From the NCBI GenBank assembly GCA_003978105.1, contig QOAO01000016.1, positions 1-35,184 of the forward strand: DNA of 35,184 bases, in the 5' to 3' direction. Every line of letters starts with the position of its first letter. Position 1 is the stretch's first letter. A program made the translations under genes and the position numbers. The stretch comes from Thermovibrio sp. (GTDB lineage: Bacteria; Aquificota; Desulfurobacteriia; Desulfurobacteriales; Desulfurobacteriaceae). This document shows positions 16,630-24,359 of this stretch, in pieces. The notes beneath the pieces are model-generated. The model had not been told where the DNA came from. It worked only from the letters and a program-made list of their open reading frames with translations, and did not search any database.

Positions 16630-18069
16630 ATGAGAAAGGAACTTATTCTTGGAACTGTGTTTTTACTCTCCTCAGCACTTCCATCGTTTGCTGCCAGCGA
16701 CTACGAAGTTGAGCAGCTTAAACAGATGGTTGAACAGATGAGGGCAGAGCTCCAGCAGGTAAAGGAGGAGAACCAGGAACTTAGGGAGGAAATTCAGAAG
16801 TTAAAGGGAACTAAGGCTCCTTTAAGAAAGGGGAAGGGAGTTCCATCGTTTTTGAGTAAATCAGGAAAAAAAGTTGACTTCTACGGTTACTTTAAAATTG
16901 ACGCATCCTATTCAGATTCAAAGGCAGTAGGAACCGATTACATCCTGTTTGCCTATCCAGAAAACGTAAGGGGAGGACTAGCAAACAAACTTCCTTTTTT
17001 AAGGAACAGTAACGATAACGACTTCAATATTAACTTTAAACACAGTAGGTTTGGGTTCGATATAAAAACTAAGGAAAATGGTTACGACATACTTGGAAAG
17101 TTTGAAATTGACCTCTACAGAACAGATACAAATGACTGGGAGAACAACGACCCCAACAAACAGGTTGTTAGGGTAAGGAGAGCGTTTGTTCAGCTTAAGG
17201 GTGACAGTTGGTCAATCCTTGCAGGTCAGGAGTGGATGCTCTTAACACAGCTCTATCCACACCTTTCAAACTTCCCTTCTGGAGCTCTCATGGGTAACAT
17301 CGGTTACCGCATTCCCCAAATAAGATTATCGAAGTGGTTTGAAACGGATTCTGGAAAATTTACGATTCAAACTGCTCTTGATAAGGAATTTGGAGAAACT
17401 GATACGCCTTGGTTTGATACAGGTTCAGATTCAGGACTTCCCGACCTACAGGGAAGGATTACGTACGATACTAACTTAAATGGCTTAAAGTTCCACATCG
17501 GAGCAATTGGACACGTAGGAAGGGAGCAGATTGACCTTGCCGATGGAGGAAACAAAGACCTCGATTCTTACTCCTACGGTTTGGAGTATAAACTTGGATA
17601 TGGAATGTTCGAACTATCTGGGAAAATCTGGAAGGGGAGAAATTTGGATAAGTGGTACACAGGAGGAGTAGGTCAAGGAGTTCTGTTTATCTACAACGGC
17701 GGTAAGTTTGATACGAAGTTAGACACCAAGAAGTACGGTTATCCAATAGATGCTAAAGAAATTGATGCTGAAGGTGGATGGATAGAGTTAACTACGAAGT
17801 TCTCTCCAAGGCTCGTCTGGAGAATTGGAGCGGGTATTGATAACCCTGACAACGACGATTTAAAGTACAACGGGAAGTATGCAGTTATGGCAAGGCTTAA
17901 AAATACTATGTACTACACAAATCTGTTTTATAAATTAACACCATCTATAGGCCTTATGGGAGAGTACTTAAGAGTGGAAACAGAATATCCGGATGAAGAC
18001 TACATAGGAACGAAGTACGGGGATGGAACCGTTAACAGATTCCAGGGAAGTATCCTCTACTTTTTCTAA
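16630..18069 (+). CDS. Outer-membrane porin with N-terminal coiled coil
   Basis: A 479-residue secreted protein. Residues 1-22 form a signal peptide ending LPSFAA. Residues about 26-60 are a heptad-rich coiled coil (EVEQLKQMVEQM, EELREEIQKL-like), as in trimeric DcaP-like porins. From about 76 the sequence alternates polar and aromatic residues as in beta-barrel strands (VDFYGYFKIDASY, FELSGKIWKG, RLVWRIGAGID), and the chain ends in Phe, the usual signal for BAM insertion. It follows the second PaaK ligase by 12 bases with GGGGGAG as ribosome site, suggesting it brings the ligase substrate across the outer membrane. A hairpin terminator follows at once. No substrate is assignable. Confidence 0.87.
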   Translation: MRKELILGTVFLLSSALPSFAASDYEVEQLKQMVEQMRAELQQVKEENQELREEIQKLKGTKAPLRKGKGVPSFLSKSGKKVDFYGYFKIDASYSDSKAVGTDYILFAYPENVRGGLANKLPFLRNSNDNDFNINFKHSRFGFDIKTKENGYDILGKFEIDLYRTDTNDWENNDPNKQVVRVRRAFVQLKGDSWSILAGQEWMLLTQLYPHLSNFPSGALMGNIGYRIPQIRLSKWFETDSGKFTIQTALDKEFGETDTPWFDTGSDSGLPDLQGRITYDTNLNGLKFHIGAIGHVGREQIDLADGGNKDLDSYSYGLEYKLGYGMFELSGKIWKGRNLDKWYTGGVGQGVLFIYNGGKFDTKLDTKKYGYPIDAKEIDAEGGWIELTTKFSPRLVWRIGAGIDNPDNDDLKYNGKYAVMARLKNTMYYTNLFYKLTPSIGLMGEYLRVETEYPDEDYIGTKYGDGTVNRFQGSILYFF

Positions 18070-18076
18070 ATTAAGT

Positions 18077-18096
18077 GGGGGAACTCTCCCCCTTTT
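18077..18096 (+). terminator. Intrinsic terminator of the porin gene
   Basis: GGGGGA and TCCCCC pair around an ACTC loop and are followed by TTTT. The stem starts seven bases after the porin stop codon and separates that gene from the motility promoter just downstream. Confidence 0.85.
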
Positions 18097-18098
18097 GT

Positions 18099-18125
18099 TA
18101 AAGAATTTCTCTCAATTACCGAAAA
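18099..18125 (+). promoter_or_regulatory. Candidate sigma-28 (FliA) promoter of motA-motB-motB
   Basis: TAAAGAAT at 18099-18106 and ACCGAAAA at 18118-18125, separated by exactly 11 bases, match the flagellar sigma-28 consensus TAAAGTTT-N11-GCCGATAA at six of eight positions on each side. The transcript would begin near 18131-18133, about 28 bases before the motA ATG, leaving room for the AAAGGAAGG ribosome site. The position is right for a late flagellar class. A fliA gene is not in this window. Confidence 0.65.
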
Positions 18126-18159
18126 TCATACTTAGAGTCCCTACAAAAGGAAGGTTAGT

Positions 18160-18921
18160 ATGGACATAGCAACCCTAATAGGAATAGGTGCTGCCTATCT
18201 CCTCATTATTGCTTCAATAGTGATAGGTGGGAGTCCTGGAGCCTTTATAAACATTCCTTCCCTCCTCATTACAGTTGGCGGTGGTCTTGCTGCTGGCCTT
18301 GCAGGATACCCTTTAGGTGAGTTTATAGGTGGACTAAAGGCAATTTTAAAAACAATCAAACCCACCGTAGGAGACCCTTTAGAAACGGTAAACTTCTTGA
18401 CAGAAATTGCAAAGAAAGCCCGTAAAGAGGGTATATTGGCTTTAGAATCGGATATTGACCAGTTTTACTCAAAAGACCCATTCCTTGGAAACATAATGAG
18501 AATGCTCATTGATGGTCTGGAAATAGAGGAAATTAGGAGTACTGCAGAAAATTCTATGGCTCAAGTAGACCAAAAACTATCAACTGAAGTTGCTGTTTGG
18601 GAAGCCTTAGGGGATTTATTCCCAGCATTTGGAATGATAGGAACATTGATAGGTCTTATCCAGATGCTTCAAAACCTCTCCGACCCTTCGGCTCTTGGAC
18701 CTGGTATGGCAGTTGCTATGATTACAACGCTTTACGGTGCTATTTTGGCAAATACTCTTTGCATTCCTGTAGCAAAGAAACTTAAGTACTACAAGGACCT
18801 AAAACTTCTTTTCTTGGAAGCTTACATTTTAACAGCAGAGGCAATTGAAAAAGGAATAAATCCAAACATTTTAAAGCAAAAACTCGCAGGTCTATTTGGA
18901 GTTGAAGTAAAAGAGGAATAA
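18160..18921 (+). CDS. motA: Flagellar motor stator protein MotA
   Basis: This is the five-fold stator ring subunit that converts ion flow into torque on the flagellar rotor. The 253-residue protein has four membrane spans: about 5-22, 29-48, 146-168 and 179-200. A large cytoplasmic loop contains ARKEGILALESDID and FLGNIMRMLIDG, where charged residues contact FliG. The third span has the DLFPAFGMIGTLIGL signature with its conserved proline, and the fourth has AVAMITTLYGAILAN. It is followed without gap by two motB genes, so all three are likely one transcript. AAAGGAAGG precedes the ATG, and a sigma-28-like promoter lies upstream. Confidence 0.95.
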   Translation: MDIATLIGIGAAYLLIIASIVIGGSPGAFINIPSLLITVGGGLAAGLAGYPLGEFIGGLKAILKTIKPTVGDPLETVNFLTEIAKKARKEGILALESDIDQFYSKDPFLGNIMRMLIDGLEIEEIRSTAENSMAQVDQKLSTEVAVWEALGDLFPAFGMIGTLIGLIQMLQNLSDPSALGPGMAVAMITTLYGAILANTLCIPVAKKLKYYKDLKLLFLEAYILTAEAIEKGINPNILKQKLAGLFGVEVKEE

Positions 18922-19623
18922 ATGGCAAGAAAAAAGAAGGAGGAGTGTAAAGCTCCTCCAGCATGGCTTACAAGTTTTGGTGATTTAATGTCCCTTCTTC
19001 TTACCTTTTTCATTCTTCTTTACTCAATGTCAACAATTTCCCTTGAAAAGTTCTATCAAGCGATAAAAGGAATAATTGAGGCATTTGGAGGCCACTACGT
19101 TATATATGAAGAAAGGGTTATCCAGGGAAAGAGAGTTTCCATTCAGTTTCCTGGTATGTATCCAAAAATGAGAAGTCGTAAAGAAATAGAGAGTAAACTC
19201 TCTGAAATAAGACAGATGCTTCAAAAATTTGGAATACAATCTGAGGTATCAAAATATGGAACGAGTATTAGGTTAAGAATAAACACTGATAAGCTCTTTC
19301 CTCCTGGAGAGGATAAACCGTATCCTGGAGCAATTCCGTTGATAATGGAAATGTGTAGGAAACTTAAGGAGTTGGATTTACCTTTAACAATAGAAGGACA
19401 TACCGATAATGTTCCTATTAGAAGTAAGAGATTTCCTTCTAACTGGGAGCTCTCAGCAGCGAGAGCAACAACTATACTAAGGTTGTTTATCCAGTGTGGT
19501 TATGACCCTAAAAAACTTTCAGCAGCAGGTTGTGGCCCTTACAGACCCATAGCTCCTAACAACACACCTGAAGAAAGGGCTAAAAATAGAAGAGTAGAAA
19601 TAGTAATCCATCTTCCTATGTAG
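18922..19623 (+). CDS. motB: Flagellar motor stator protein MotB (first copy)
   Basis: This is the stator subunit that anchors the motor to peptidoglycan and carries the ion-binding aspartate. The 233-residue protein has a short basic N-terminus, WLTSFGDLMSLLLTFFILL as its single span, with Asp21 as the ion-binding residue, a plug/linker region (about 40-110), and an OmpA-like C-terminal domain with IEGHTDNVP near 151-159, ELSAARATTILR and NRRVEIVIHL. It starts directly after the motA stop. Its first 40 codons are nearly identical in DNA to those of the second copy, while the rest has diverged. Confidence 0.94.
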   Translation: MARKKKEECKAPPAWLTSFGDLMSLLLTFFILLYSMSTISLEKFYQAIKGIIEAFGGHYVIYEERVIQGKRVSIQFPGMYPKMRSRKEIESKLSEIRQMLQKFGIQSEVSKYGTSIRLRINTDKLFPPGEDKPYPGAIPLIMEMCRKLKELDLPLTIEGHTDNVPIRSKRFPSNWELSAARATTILRLFIQCGYDPKKLSAAGCGPYRPIAPNNTPEERAKNRRVEIVIHLPM

Positions 19624-19630
19624 GAGAAAT

Positions 19631-20371
19631 ATGCCGAGGGAAAAGAAAGAAGAGTGTAAGTCGGTTCCAGCATGGCTTACAAGTTTTAGTGATTTAATGT
19701 CCCTCCTTCTCACATTTTTCATTCTTCTCTACTCAATGTCAACTTTAGATGTAACAAAAGCGATGAAGTTCCTTTCGTACTTTCAAGGTGAAAAAGCAAA
19801 ATCCTTTGAGCAAATATCGATAGTTAAACCTATCAAAATATACACTACAGACTTAGCAAAGAAGATAAAAGAAATAATTAAAAGAGTTCTACCAATCTCG
19901 GGATACCAAATAGTAACTACAGATAACTATGTAATGGTGAGATTATTCAACAGGGTTTTATTCGAGGAAAATTCTCTTAAATTGACCAAAGAGGCTAAGG
20001 AAACTCTCAATAAATTAGCAAAAATTATTAAAAACTTACCTGGTAACTATTCAGTTGTTGTTGAAGGACATACAAGTAAGGATGAACCTACCGCACCGAT
20101 ACCAGACATCGAAGACAGCTGGGACCTTTCCATAAGAAGGGCAACAACCGTTGTTAGATATTTAGCTTCGAGAGGAGTCGACCCTTCGAAACTGGAAGCA
20201 GTTGGTTACGATGCAACAAGACCCCTTTATACGTGGAACAACCCCATTTTACAGGCAAGAAATAGAAGAGTTGAAATATACATAAAAGTAGCAGTACCAA
20301 AGGAAGAAAAGGAGAAGAAAGAGGAAGTTATTAAAAAGGAGAAGCTTCCTTCAAAACCTCCAAAACCTTAA
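19631..20371 (+). CDS. MotB-like stator protein (second copy)
   Basis: A 246-residue MotB paralogue: basic N-terminus, span WLTSFSDLMSLLLTFFILL with Asp21, linker, and OmpA-like domain with VVEGHTSKDEP, LSIRRATTVVRYL and ARNRRVEIYIKV. The GHTD of typical MotB is GHTS here, and an insertion follows it. A Lys/Glu/Pro-rich tail (from about 218) is absent from copy 1. With only one motA, the two MotB chains could form mixed or alternative stators, as the motB1/motB2 pair annotated in Aquifex suggests. It follows copy 1 by seven bases, with TAGGAGAAAT as ribosome site. Its last 41 bases overlap the convergent methyltransferase gene. Confidence 0.9.
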   Translation: MPREKKEECKSVPAWLTSFSDLMSLLLTFFILLYSMSTLDVTKAMKFLSYFQGEKAKSFEQISIVKPIKIYTTDLAKKIKEIIKRVLPISGYQIVTTDNYVMVRLFNRVLFEENSLKLTKEAKETLNKLAKIIKNLPGNYSVVVEGHTSKDEPTAPIPDIEDSWDLSIRRATTVVRYLASRGVDPSKLEAVGYDATRPLYTWNNPILQARNRRVEIYIKVAVPKEEKEKKEEVIKKEKLPSKPPKP

Positions 20372-21269
20372 ATTTTCTACCCATATCAACAAGGAGGGTC
20401 AAAGCAGCAGGAACTTCCGATGGATTTAGAAATTTCCCAATTCCATTTTCTAAGAGAAAGGAGCTTTGAGGCTTTAAGGAAACAAATTTAAAACCAACCT
20501 TCTCTAAAAGACTTCTCAAATAGGTAAAGTCAACAGAAGCAGTCAGGTCCGTTTTACCGATTTCCTCTAAGTAATCGTTAACCAGTCTGTTACTTCGGTA
20601 TGCTCGAAATGAGAGCTCTCCACAGCTATCTCCGTAATCAAAAACAATTAAGTAAGCCCTCCTTATCTTTTTTGAAAGCTCCCATAAAAAGTCCTTCCAC
20701 ATAAATAGGGGATACTCCTTCCCTTCGTTTAAACTGCAGGGGACCCCTCCCTCAAACTCAATCAATTTCTCCTTCAAAAATCCTCTATCCTCTGTTACAA
20801 CAATTTCGTAGTGCTTTTCCCACCTTTTCACAATTCTCTTAAACGGAAAGGCATCAAAAAATTCGTTTGCGACTATAAAGCCTGAAAACTCCCCTAACTC
20901 GGAAAGGCTACTAATCCAGTTAACTTCATCTATCCAGTTGGGTTTCTTCCTTACTTCAAGAACAGTATACTCGTCAACAGAAATAGAATCGGTTATATCC
21001 TTGGATAGAAATCCCTTTCCTCCTCCAAGCTCTAAGATTCTTAAAGGTAAGTTAAGTTCCTGAGATTTTTTTTTAATATAAAAAGCCAAAACCTTACCAA
21101 ATGCTGAAGTGAGCTCAGGAGCTGTAACAAAATCCTCACCCAAAACGCTTTTTACTCTCTTTTTGGTGTAGTATCCAAATTCAGGGTGATATAGGGAGAG
21201 TTCTACAAACCTGTCAAAGGTTATAAATCCGTTCTTTCTAATCTCTTTCACAACAATCTTTTTCAGCAT
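20331..21269 (-). CDS. SAM-dependent methyltransferase, MidA/NDUFAF7 family
   Basis: A class I methyltransferase of the MidA/NDUFAF7 family, 312 residues. The family hallmarks are visible: a start like FGYYTKKRVKSVLGEDFVTAPE near 31-51, the SAM loop ILELGGGKG at 78-86, and ANEFFDAFP near 135. In mitochondria NDUFAF7 methylates an arginine of a complex I subunit; bacterial substrates are unproven, though protein arginine methylation is a fair guess. The ATG at 21269 overlaps the end of the dprA pseudogene by seven bases. At its 3' end it overlaps the second motB gene tail to tail by 41 bases. Confidence 0.85.
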   Translation of the reverse strand: MLKKIVVKEIRKNGFITFDRFVELSLYHPEFGYYTKKRVKSVLGEDFVTAPELTSAFGKVLAFYIKKKSQELNLPLRILELGGGKGFLSKDITDSISVDEYTVLEVRKKPNWIDEVNWISSLSELGEFSGFIVANEFFDAFPFKRIVKRWEKHYEIVVTEDRGFLKEKLIEFEGGVPCSLNEGKEYPLFMWKDFLWELSKKIRRAYLIVFDYGDSCGELSFRAYRSNRLVNDYLEEIGKTDLTASVDFTYLRSLLEKVGFKFVSLKPQSSFLLENGIGKFLNPSEVPAALTLLVDMGRKFKVLEVLKEASPF

Positions 21270-22269
21270 ACCCGATAAACTCCTCCGTCCCTGATTAAAA
21301 GGCCTAAAACCTCAAGTTCTAAGAGGATAGAGGAGATTTCGGAAAGGCTCTTCCCTGTTTCCTCAACAAGGCCATCTATGGTTGACGGCTTTTTAAGAAG
21401 TATTTTGTAGATCTCCTCCAATCTCTCAGGAACCTCTATTTTTTTACTCTCTTTAATTGAGAAGAACTCTGCAATTTCAGAAAACTCGGTTAATGGAAGA
21501 GCTCCCTCCTTTATCAGCCTGTTAGTTCCCTTACTGAAAGGGGAGTCAATATTTCCCGGAACAGCCCAAACGTCCCTCCCCAAGTCCAAGGTATAGTTAA
21601 CTGTTATAAAAGTTCCACTCCTCTCGGCTGCCTCAACAACAACCACACCACACAGTCCGAAAGGCCTGCAACAATTCTGTTTCTTCTTGGGAAGTACTCC
21701 CTTTTAGGTCTCGTTCCAAGTGGAAATTCGGAAACAATTCCCCCTCCGTTCTCCAATATCCTCTCTCCCAAACTCCTATTCTCCACGGGGTAGATAAGGT
21801 CAACAGAGTTCCCCAAAACGGCAACCGTGTTTCCCGAGGGGAGAGCTCCCCTATGGGCAGACGTATCAATTCCCAAGGCCAGTCCACTAACAACTGTAAC
21901 TCCCAAATCTGAAAGATACTTTCCAAGTCTGTAGGCAACGGTTCTACCGTAGGAGGAACACCTCCTCGAGCCTACAATAGCAACCGACTTTTCAACATTT
22001 AAACTTCCCCTTATGTAGAGGACCATGGGAGGTTGTTGGAGGTCAAGGAGCTTTTTTGGATACTCGTTAGAGAAAAAGGGAACTATTTCAATTCCCAATC
22101 TTTCAGCTTTTTTGATTTCTTCCTCTGCAAGTTTTAATTCACTACTTAAATCCGGAACTTCTTCCTTTACTCCTTCCTCTAAGGAGCCGTACTTCTCAAT
22201 TAAGCTCCTTGCTCTGTGAAAACCAATACCCCTTTTAAACTGCAGAGCAACAGCTAACAATTTCTCCAT
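21263..22269 (-). pseudogene. dprA: DNA processing protein DprA, frameshifted
   Basis: DprA protects incoming single-stranded DNA and loads RecA during natural transformation. The 5' part (22269 to about 21653) encodes an N-terminal helical domain and the Rossmann core with AIVGSRRCSSYG, VVSGLALGIDTSAH and FPRRNRIVAGLSD. The 3' part (from about 21646) resumes as VVVEAAERSGTFIT, LGRDVWAVPGN and GTNRLIKEGA in another frame. At the join the plus strand has CCACA twice in tandem (21643-21652). Removing one copy restores the expected SDCVVVVEAAERSG in one frame, so a 5-bp duplication is the cause. Otherwise both halves are intact, so the lesion is recent or an assembly error. The ATG at 22269 overlaps the pgeF stop as TGATG. 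Confidence 0.9.
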
Positions 22270-22892
22270 CAAAGAAGCCTTATGGCAGATAGTGTTCTCT
22301 TTTTCGTTTTCTCCTTTCTATAGGAGAAAAATCTATCGTTGTTACAGACTGTACAGAAGTTCAAGTCCTCTATAACCTCCACGCCTGCAGCTTTGAGCTG
22401 AACTCTGTTTGCACACTTCAGGTCGAAGAGAAACTTTCCATCCCCAACCTCGGTAAAGCAACTTGAGTACTCTTTTGAGAAGGAATTTCTCACGTCCAAC
22501 CTTACCTCGTAGCATCCACCGCAAATAGAAACACCTAGAATGGCCTTTTTTACCCTTGTAAACTTGCTCATGTATGAAGCTGCGTTAAAGGCAATTCCCT
22601 TTAAAGTTCCTCTCCAACCGGCATGGACAACTCCAATAGCTCCTTCTCCTACGAGGAATATTGGAAGACAGTCTGCCGTTAAAACCCCTATCCATATTTT
22701 CTTGGAGTCTGTAATTAGTCCATCTGAAATCGGTGGAACGGTTGGAACAGAAGCTACAAAGGAGACCTCTCCTCCGTGAACCTGAACGGGAGTCACAACC
22801 GGTATGCCCTTTATCTCCTTTATCTCTCTTCCATCCTGAGGCTTTTCGGAAATAAAAATTTCGTAGTTCAAATCAGATAACTCCTTGTTCAT
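22269..22892 (-). CDS. pgeF: Purine nucleoside phosphorylase PgeF/YfiH family (former laccase-domain protein)
   Basis: A 207-residue protein of the YfiH/PgeF (LACC1-like) family, which phosphorolyses or deaminates purine nucleosides and edits cell-wall precursors in some bacteria. The zinc/active-site residues are in place: VQVHGGE (His39), GVLTADCLP (Cys75) and VVHAGWRG (His90), plus the ICGGCYEV cysteines and a C-terminal FFSYRKEKTKKR. It is the first gene of the run pgeF-dprA-methyltransferase and starts 22 bases from the divergent unknown gene. The ATG at 22892 lacks a clear ribosome site; a TTG seven codons in follows AAGGAG at good spacing and may be the real start. Confidence 0.9.
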   Translation of the reverse strand: MNKELSDLNYEIFISEKPQDGREIKEIKGIPVVTPVQVHGGEVSFVASVPTVPPISDGLITDSKKIWIGVLTADCLPIFLVGEGAIGVVHAGWRGTLKGIAFNAASYMSKFTRVKKAILGVSICGGCYEVRLDVRNSFSKEYSSCFTEVGDGKFLFDLKCANRVQLKAAGVEVIEDLNFCTVCNNDRFFSYRKEKTKKRTLSAIRLL

Positions 22893-22914
22893 TATTGTAG
22901 AATTTTACATCAAG

Positions 22915-23322
22915 ATGGAAATAAGATTAAAAGTAACAATAAAAAGGAGGAGTTTCCCTCCTCTCTACCTCTTCAAACCTTCAGAGCTCTTTGAGAAGTT
23001 TGAGGAGACTTTGAAAGAAAACCTCAAGGGTTTAGGCGACAGTAGAGTAACGAATAGGGCCATTAAGGAATTCTTTAGGAGGAAGGGAAGTAGAAAGTTA
23101 AAAAAGCTTAAAAGGGAATTTCTAAAGTTGGATGAAGCTCCTCTTGTGAAGAGGAAAGCCATTTACAATGCTTTTTACAGGATTTTCCAGAGACTAGAGT
23201 GGGCTTTAAGCTCTGGTAGCGAGAAGGAAATAGAACTGAAGGTTTGGGCAACATCGTCTATAGACTACTTAACCGAGGTCTTAGAAATCTTAGGGGAGAA
23301 CGATGGAAGAGGTTTCAAGTAA
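22915..23322 (+). CDS. Unknown basic protein, first gene of a three-gene cluster
   Basis: I do not recognise this 135-residue protein. It is basic and Lys/Arg/Glu-rich, with predicted helices throughout (for example PSELFEKFEETLKENL and NRAIKEFFRRKGSRKLKKL) and no signal peptide or membrane span. The basic stretch at about 45-75 could bind nucleic acid. I use the ATG at 22915; an upstream TTG at 22885 would run inside the divergent pgeF start. Its stop lies 20 bases inside the next gene, and the three genes overlap in series, so they are probably translated together. No domain assignment is offered. Confidence 0.65.
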   Translation: MEIRLKVTIKRRSFPPLYLFKPSELFEKFEETLKENLKGLGDSRVTNRAIKEFFRRKGSRKLKKLKREFLKLDEAPLVKRKAIYNAFYRIFQRLEWALSSGSEKEIELKVWATSSIDYLTEVLEILGENDGRGFK

Positions 23323-23653
23323 GTGGATTCTCCAGGAAGTCTTTGTCGACCCCAATTTTTCAAGAGAAATGGAAGAGTTTAGTCTAAATCTAAAAATATC
23401 CTCTGAATTTTTGAAAGAAGAGGAAAACCTAAAAATTGTTGTTGAGATAAGTGGCTCTATAACAGGTGAGAGTGGCCAAATTGCAAACGTTAGGTTCGTA
23501 AACCTAACAGGACTCTCTAAAAAAACAAAGGTTAGAAAAAAAACAATCCTCAAAAAGATTGAAAAGGAGAGGATTTCGGAGCTCCTCTCCTTTCTCCCAC
23601 TCTACCTTTTAAAATCGGGAATAGTTGTGAGGGAAGTCAAACGTGAGCTGTAG
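23303..23653 (+). CDS. Unknown small protein, second gene of the cluster
   Basis: An unrecognised soluble protein of 116 residues. The first two thirds look like beta strands (LKIVVEISGSITG, ANVRFVNLTGLS), followed by a basic helix with KKTKVRKKTILKKIEKER and a hydrophobic LLSFLPLYLLKSGIVV stretch that is short for a membrane span. GGGGAGA lies before its ATG. It overlaps the first gene by 20 bases and the third by 11, so it seems part of one functional unit. There is no basis for naming a function. Confidence 0.7.
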   Translation: MEEVSSKWILQEVFVDPNFSREMEEFSLNLKISSEFLKEEENLKIVVEISGSITGESGQIANVRFVNLTGLSKKTKVRKKTILKKIEKERISELLSFLPLYLLKSGIVVREVKREL

Positions 23654-24323
23654 CTGTAGGAATGGAAAGAGGTTTTCCTCGATAGAGTCAAAGGAGATTG
23701 AGGAATTTTTAAAGTTTTTGAGGAAAAATCCTAAAGCCTTTTCGGTTCTTGCCGAAGTTGTCAACAGTTTCAGGCCGACAGATTCTCAGAAAGTCAGGAG
23801 TGAGAGGGTATTTTTGGCAGTTAGAGACAGTTTAGAGTTAGGAGTTTTAAACTACAGGGATGCAGAGGTAATTTTGAAAATTTTAAAAGAGTTCTTTTCA
23901 AAATCGGATAAAGAGAGGGGAGACTTTTTAGAGGTCTTAGTCTCAAAGTTGGGGCCTTTTACATTTAATGGAAGGTACAGAAGGGTTAACCAGTGCAGGG
24001 TTTATAAGGGAGAGAAGAAGCTCTCGGAGAAGGAGATCGATGTCGCCTTCTCGGGAAAGGAAATTTTGGAGCTCCACGAATGTAAGGCCAACATGGTGAG
24101 GCAGTGGAGAGATCCACTTTCAAAAAGGTCAAAGAGGGGAGGTAAACTTCACTTTTTAAACGACCTTCCTAAAGAATGTGAAAATGAAAAGAAAGTGGTA
24201 ACCTTTGTGACGGGGCTTGATGGAAAGAGCGGTTGTGAGTATGTAAAGTTGGTTCTAAAGTTCTACGGATTTAAAAGAATAAAAGTTTTAGGACGGGAGG
24301 AACTTAAAGCAAAACTCCTGTAA
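23643..24323 (+). CDS. Putative PD-(D/E)XK-like nuclease, third gene of the cluster
   Basis: A 226-residue protein that I do not recognise as a whole. Its middle has a plausible restriction-enzyme-like active site: Glu97 in GDFLEVLVSKLGP, Asp133 in SEKEIDVAFSG, and Glu146-Cys-Lys148 in LELHECKAN, with the D-x(n)-ExK spacing and hydrophobic strands expected of the fold. The N-terminus begins MSCSCRNGKR, with a cysteine pair, followed by a helical domain (about 15-90). The C-terminus has a KKVVTFVTG strand. The start is GTG at 23643 with GAGGGAAG upstream. Possible roles are DNA repair, defence or RNA cleavage; context gives no decision. The nuclease call is an inference from motif spacing. Confidence 0.6.
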   Translation: MSCSCRNGKRFSSIESKEIEEFLKFLRKNPKAFSVLAEVVNSFRPTDSQKVRSERVFLAVRDSLELGVLNYRDAEVILKILKEFFSKSDKERGDFLEVLVSKLGPFTFNGRYRRVNQCRVYKGEKKLSEKEIDVAFSGKEILELHECKANMVRQWRDPLSKRSKRGGKLHFLNDLPKECENEKKVVTFVTGLDGKSGCEYVKLVLKFYGFKRIKVLGREELKAKLL

Positions 24324-24359
24324 TGTTAAAATCCCACTCAAAATTTTGGAGCTTTTCAA

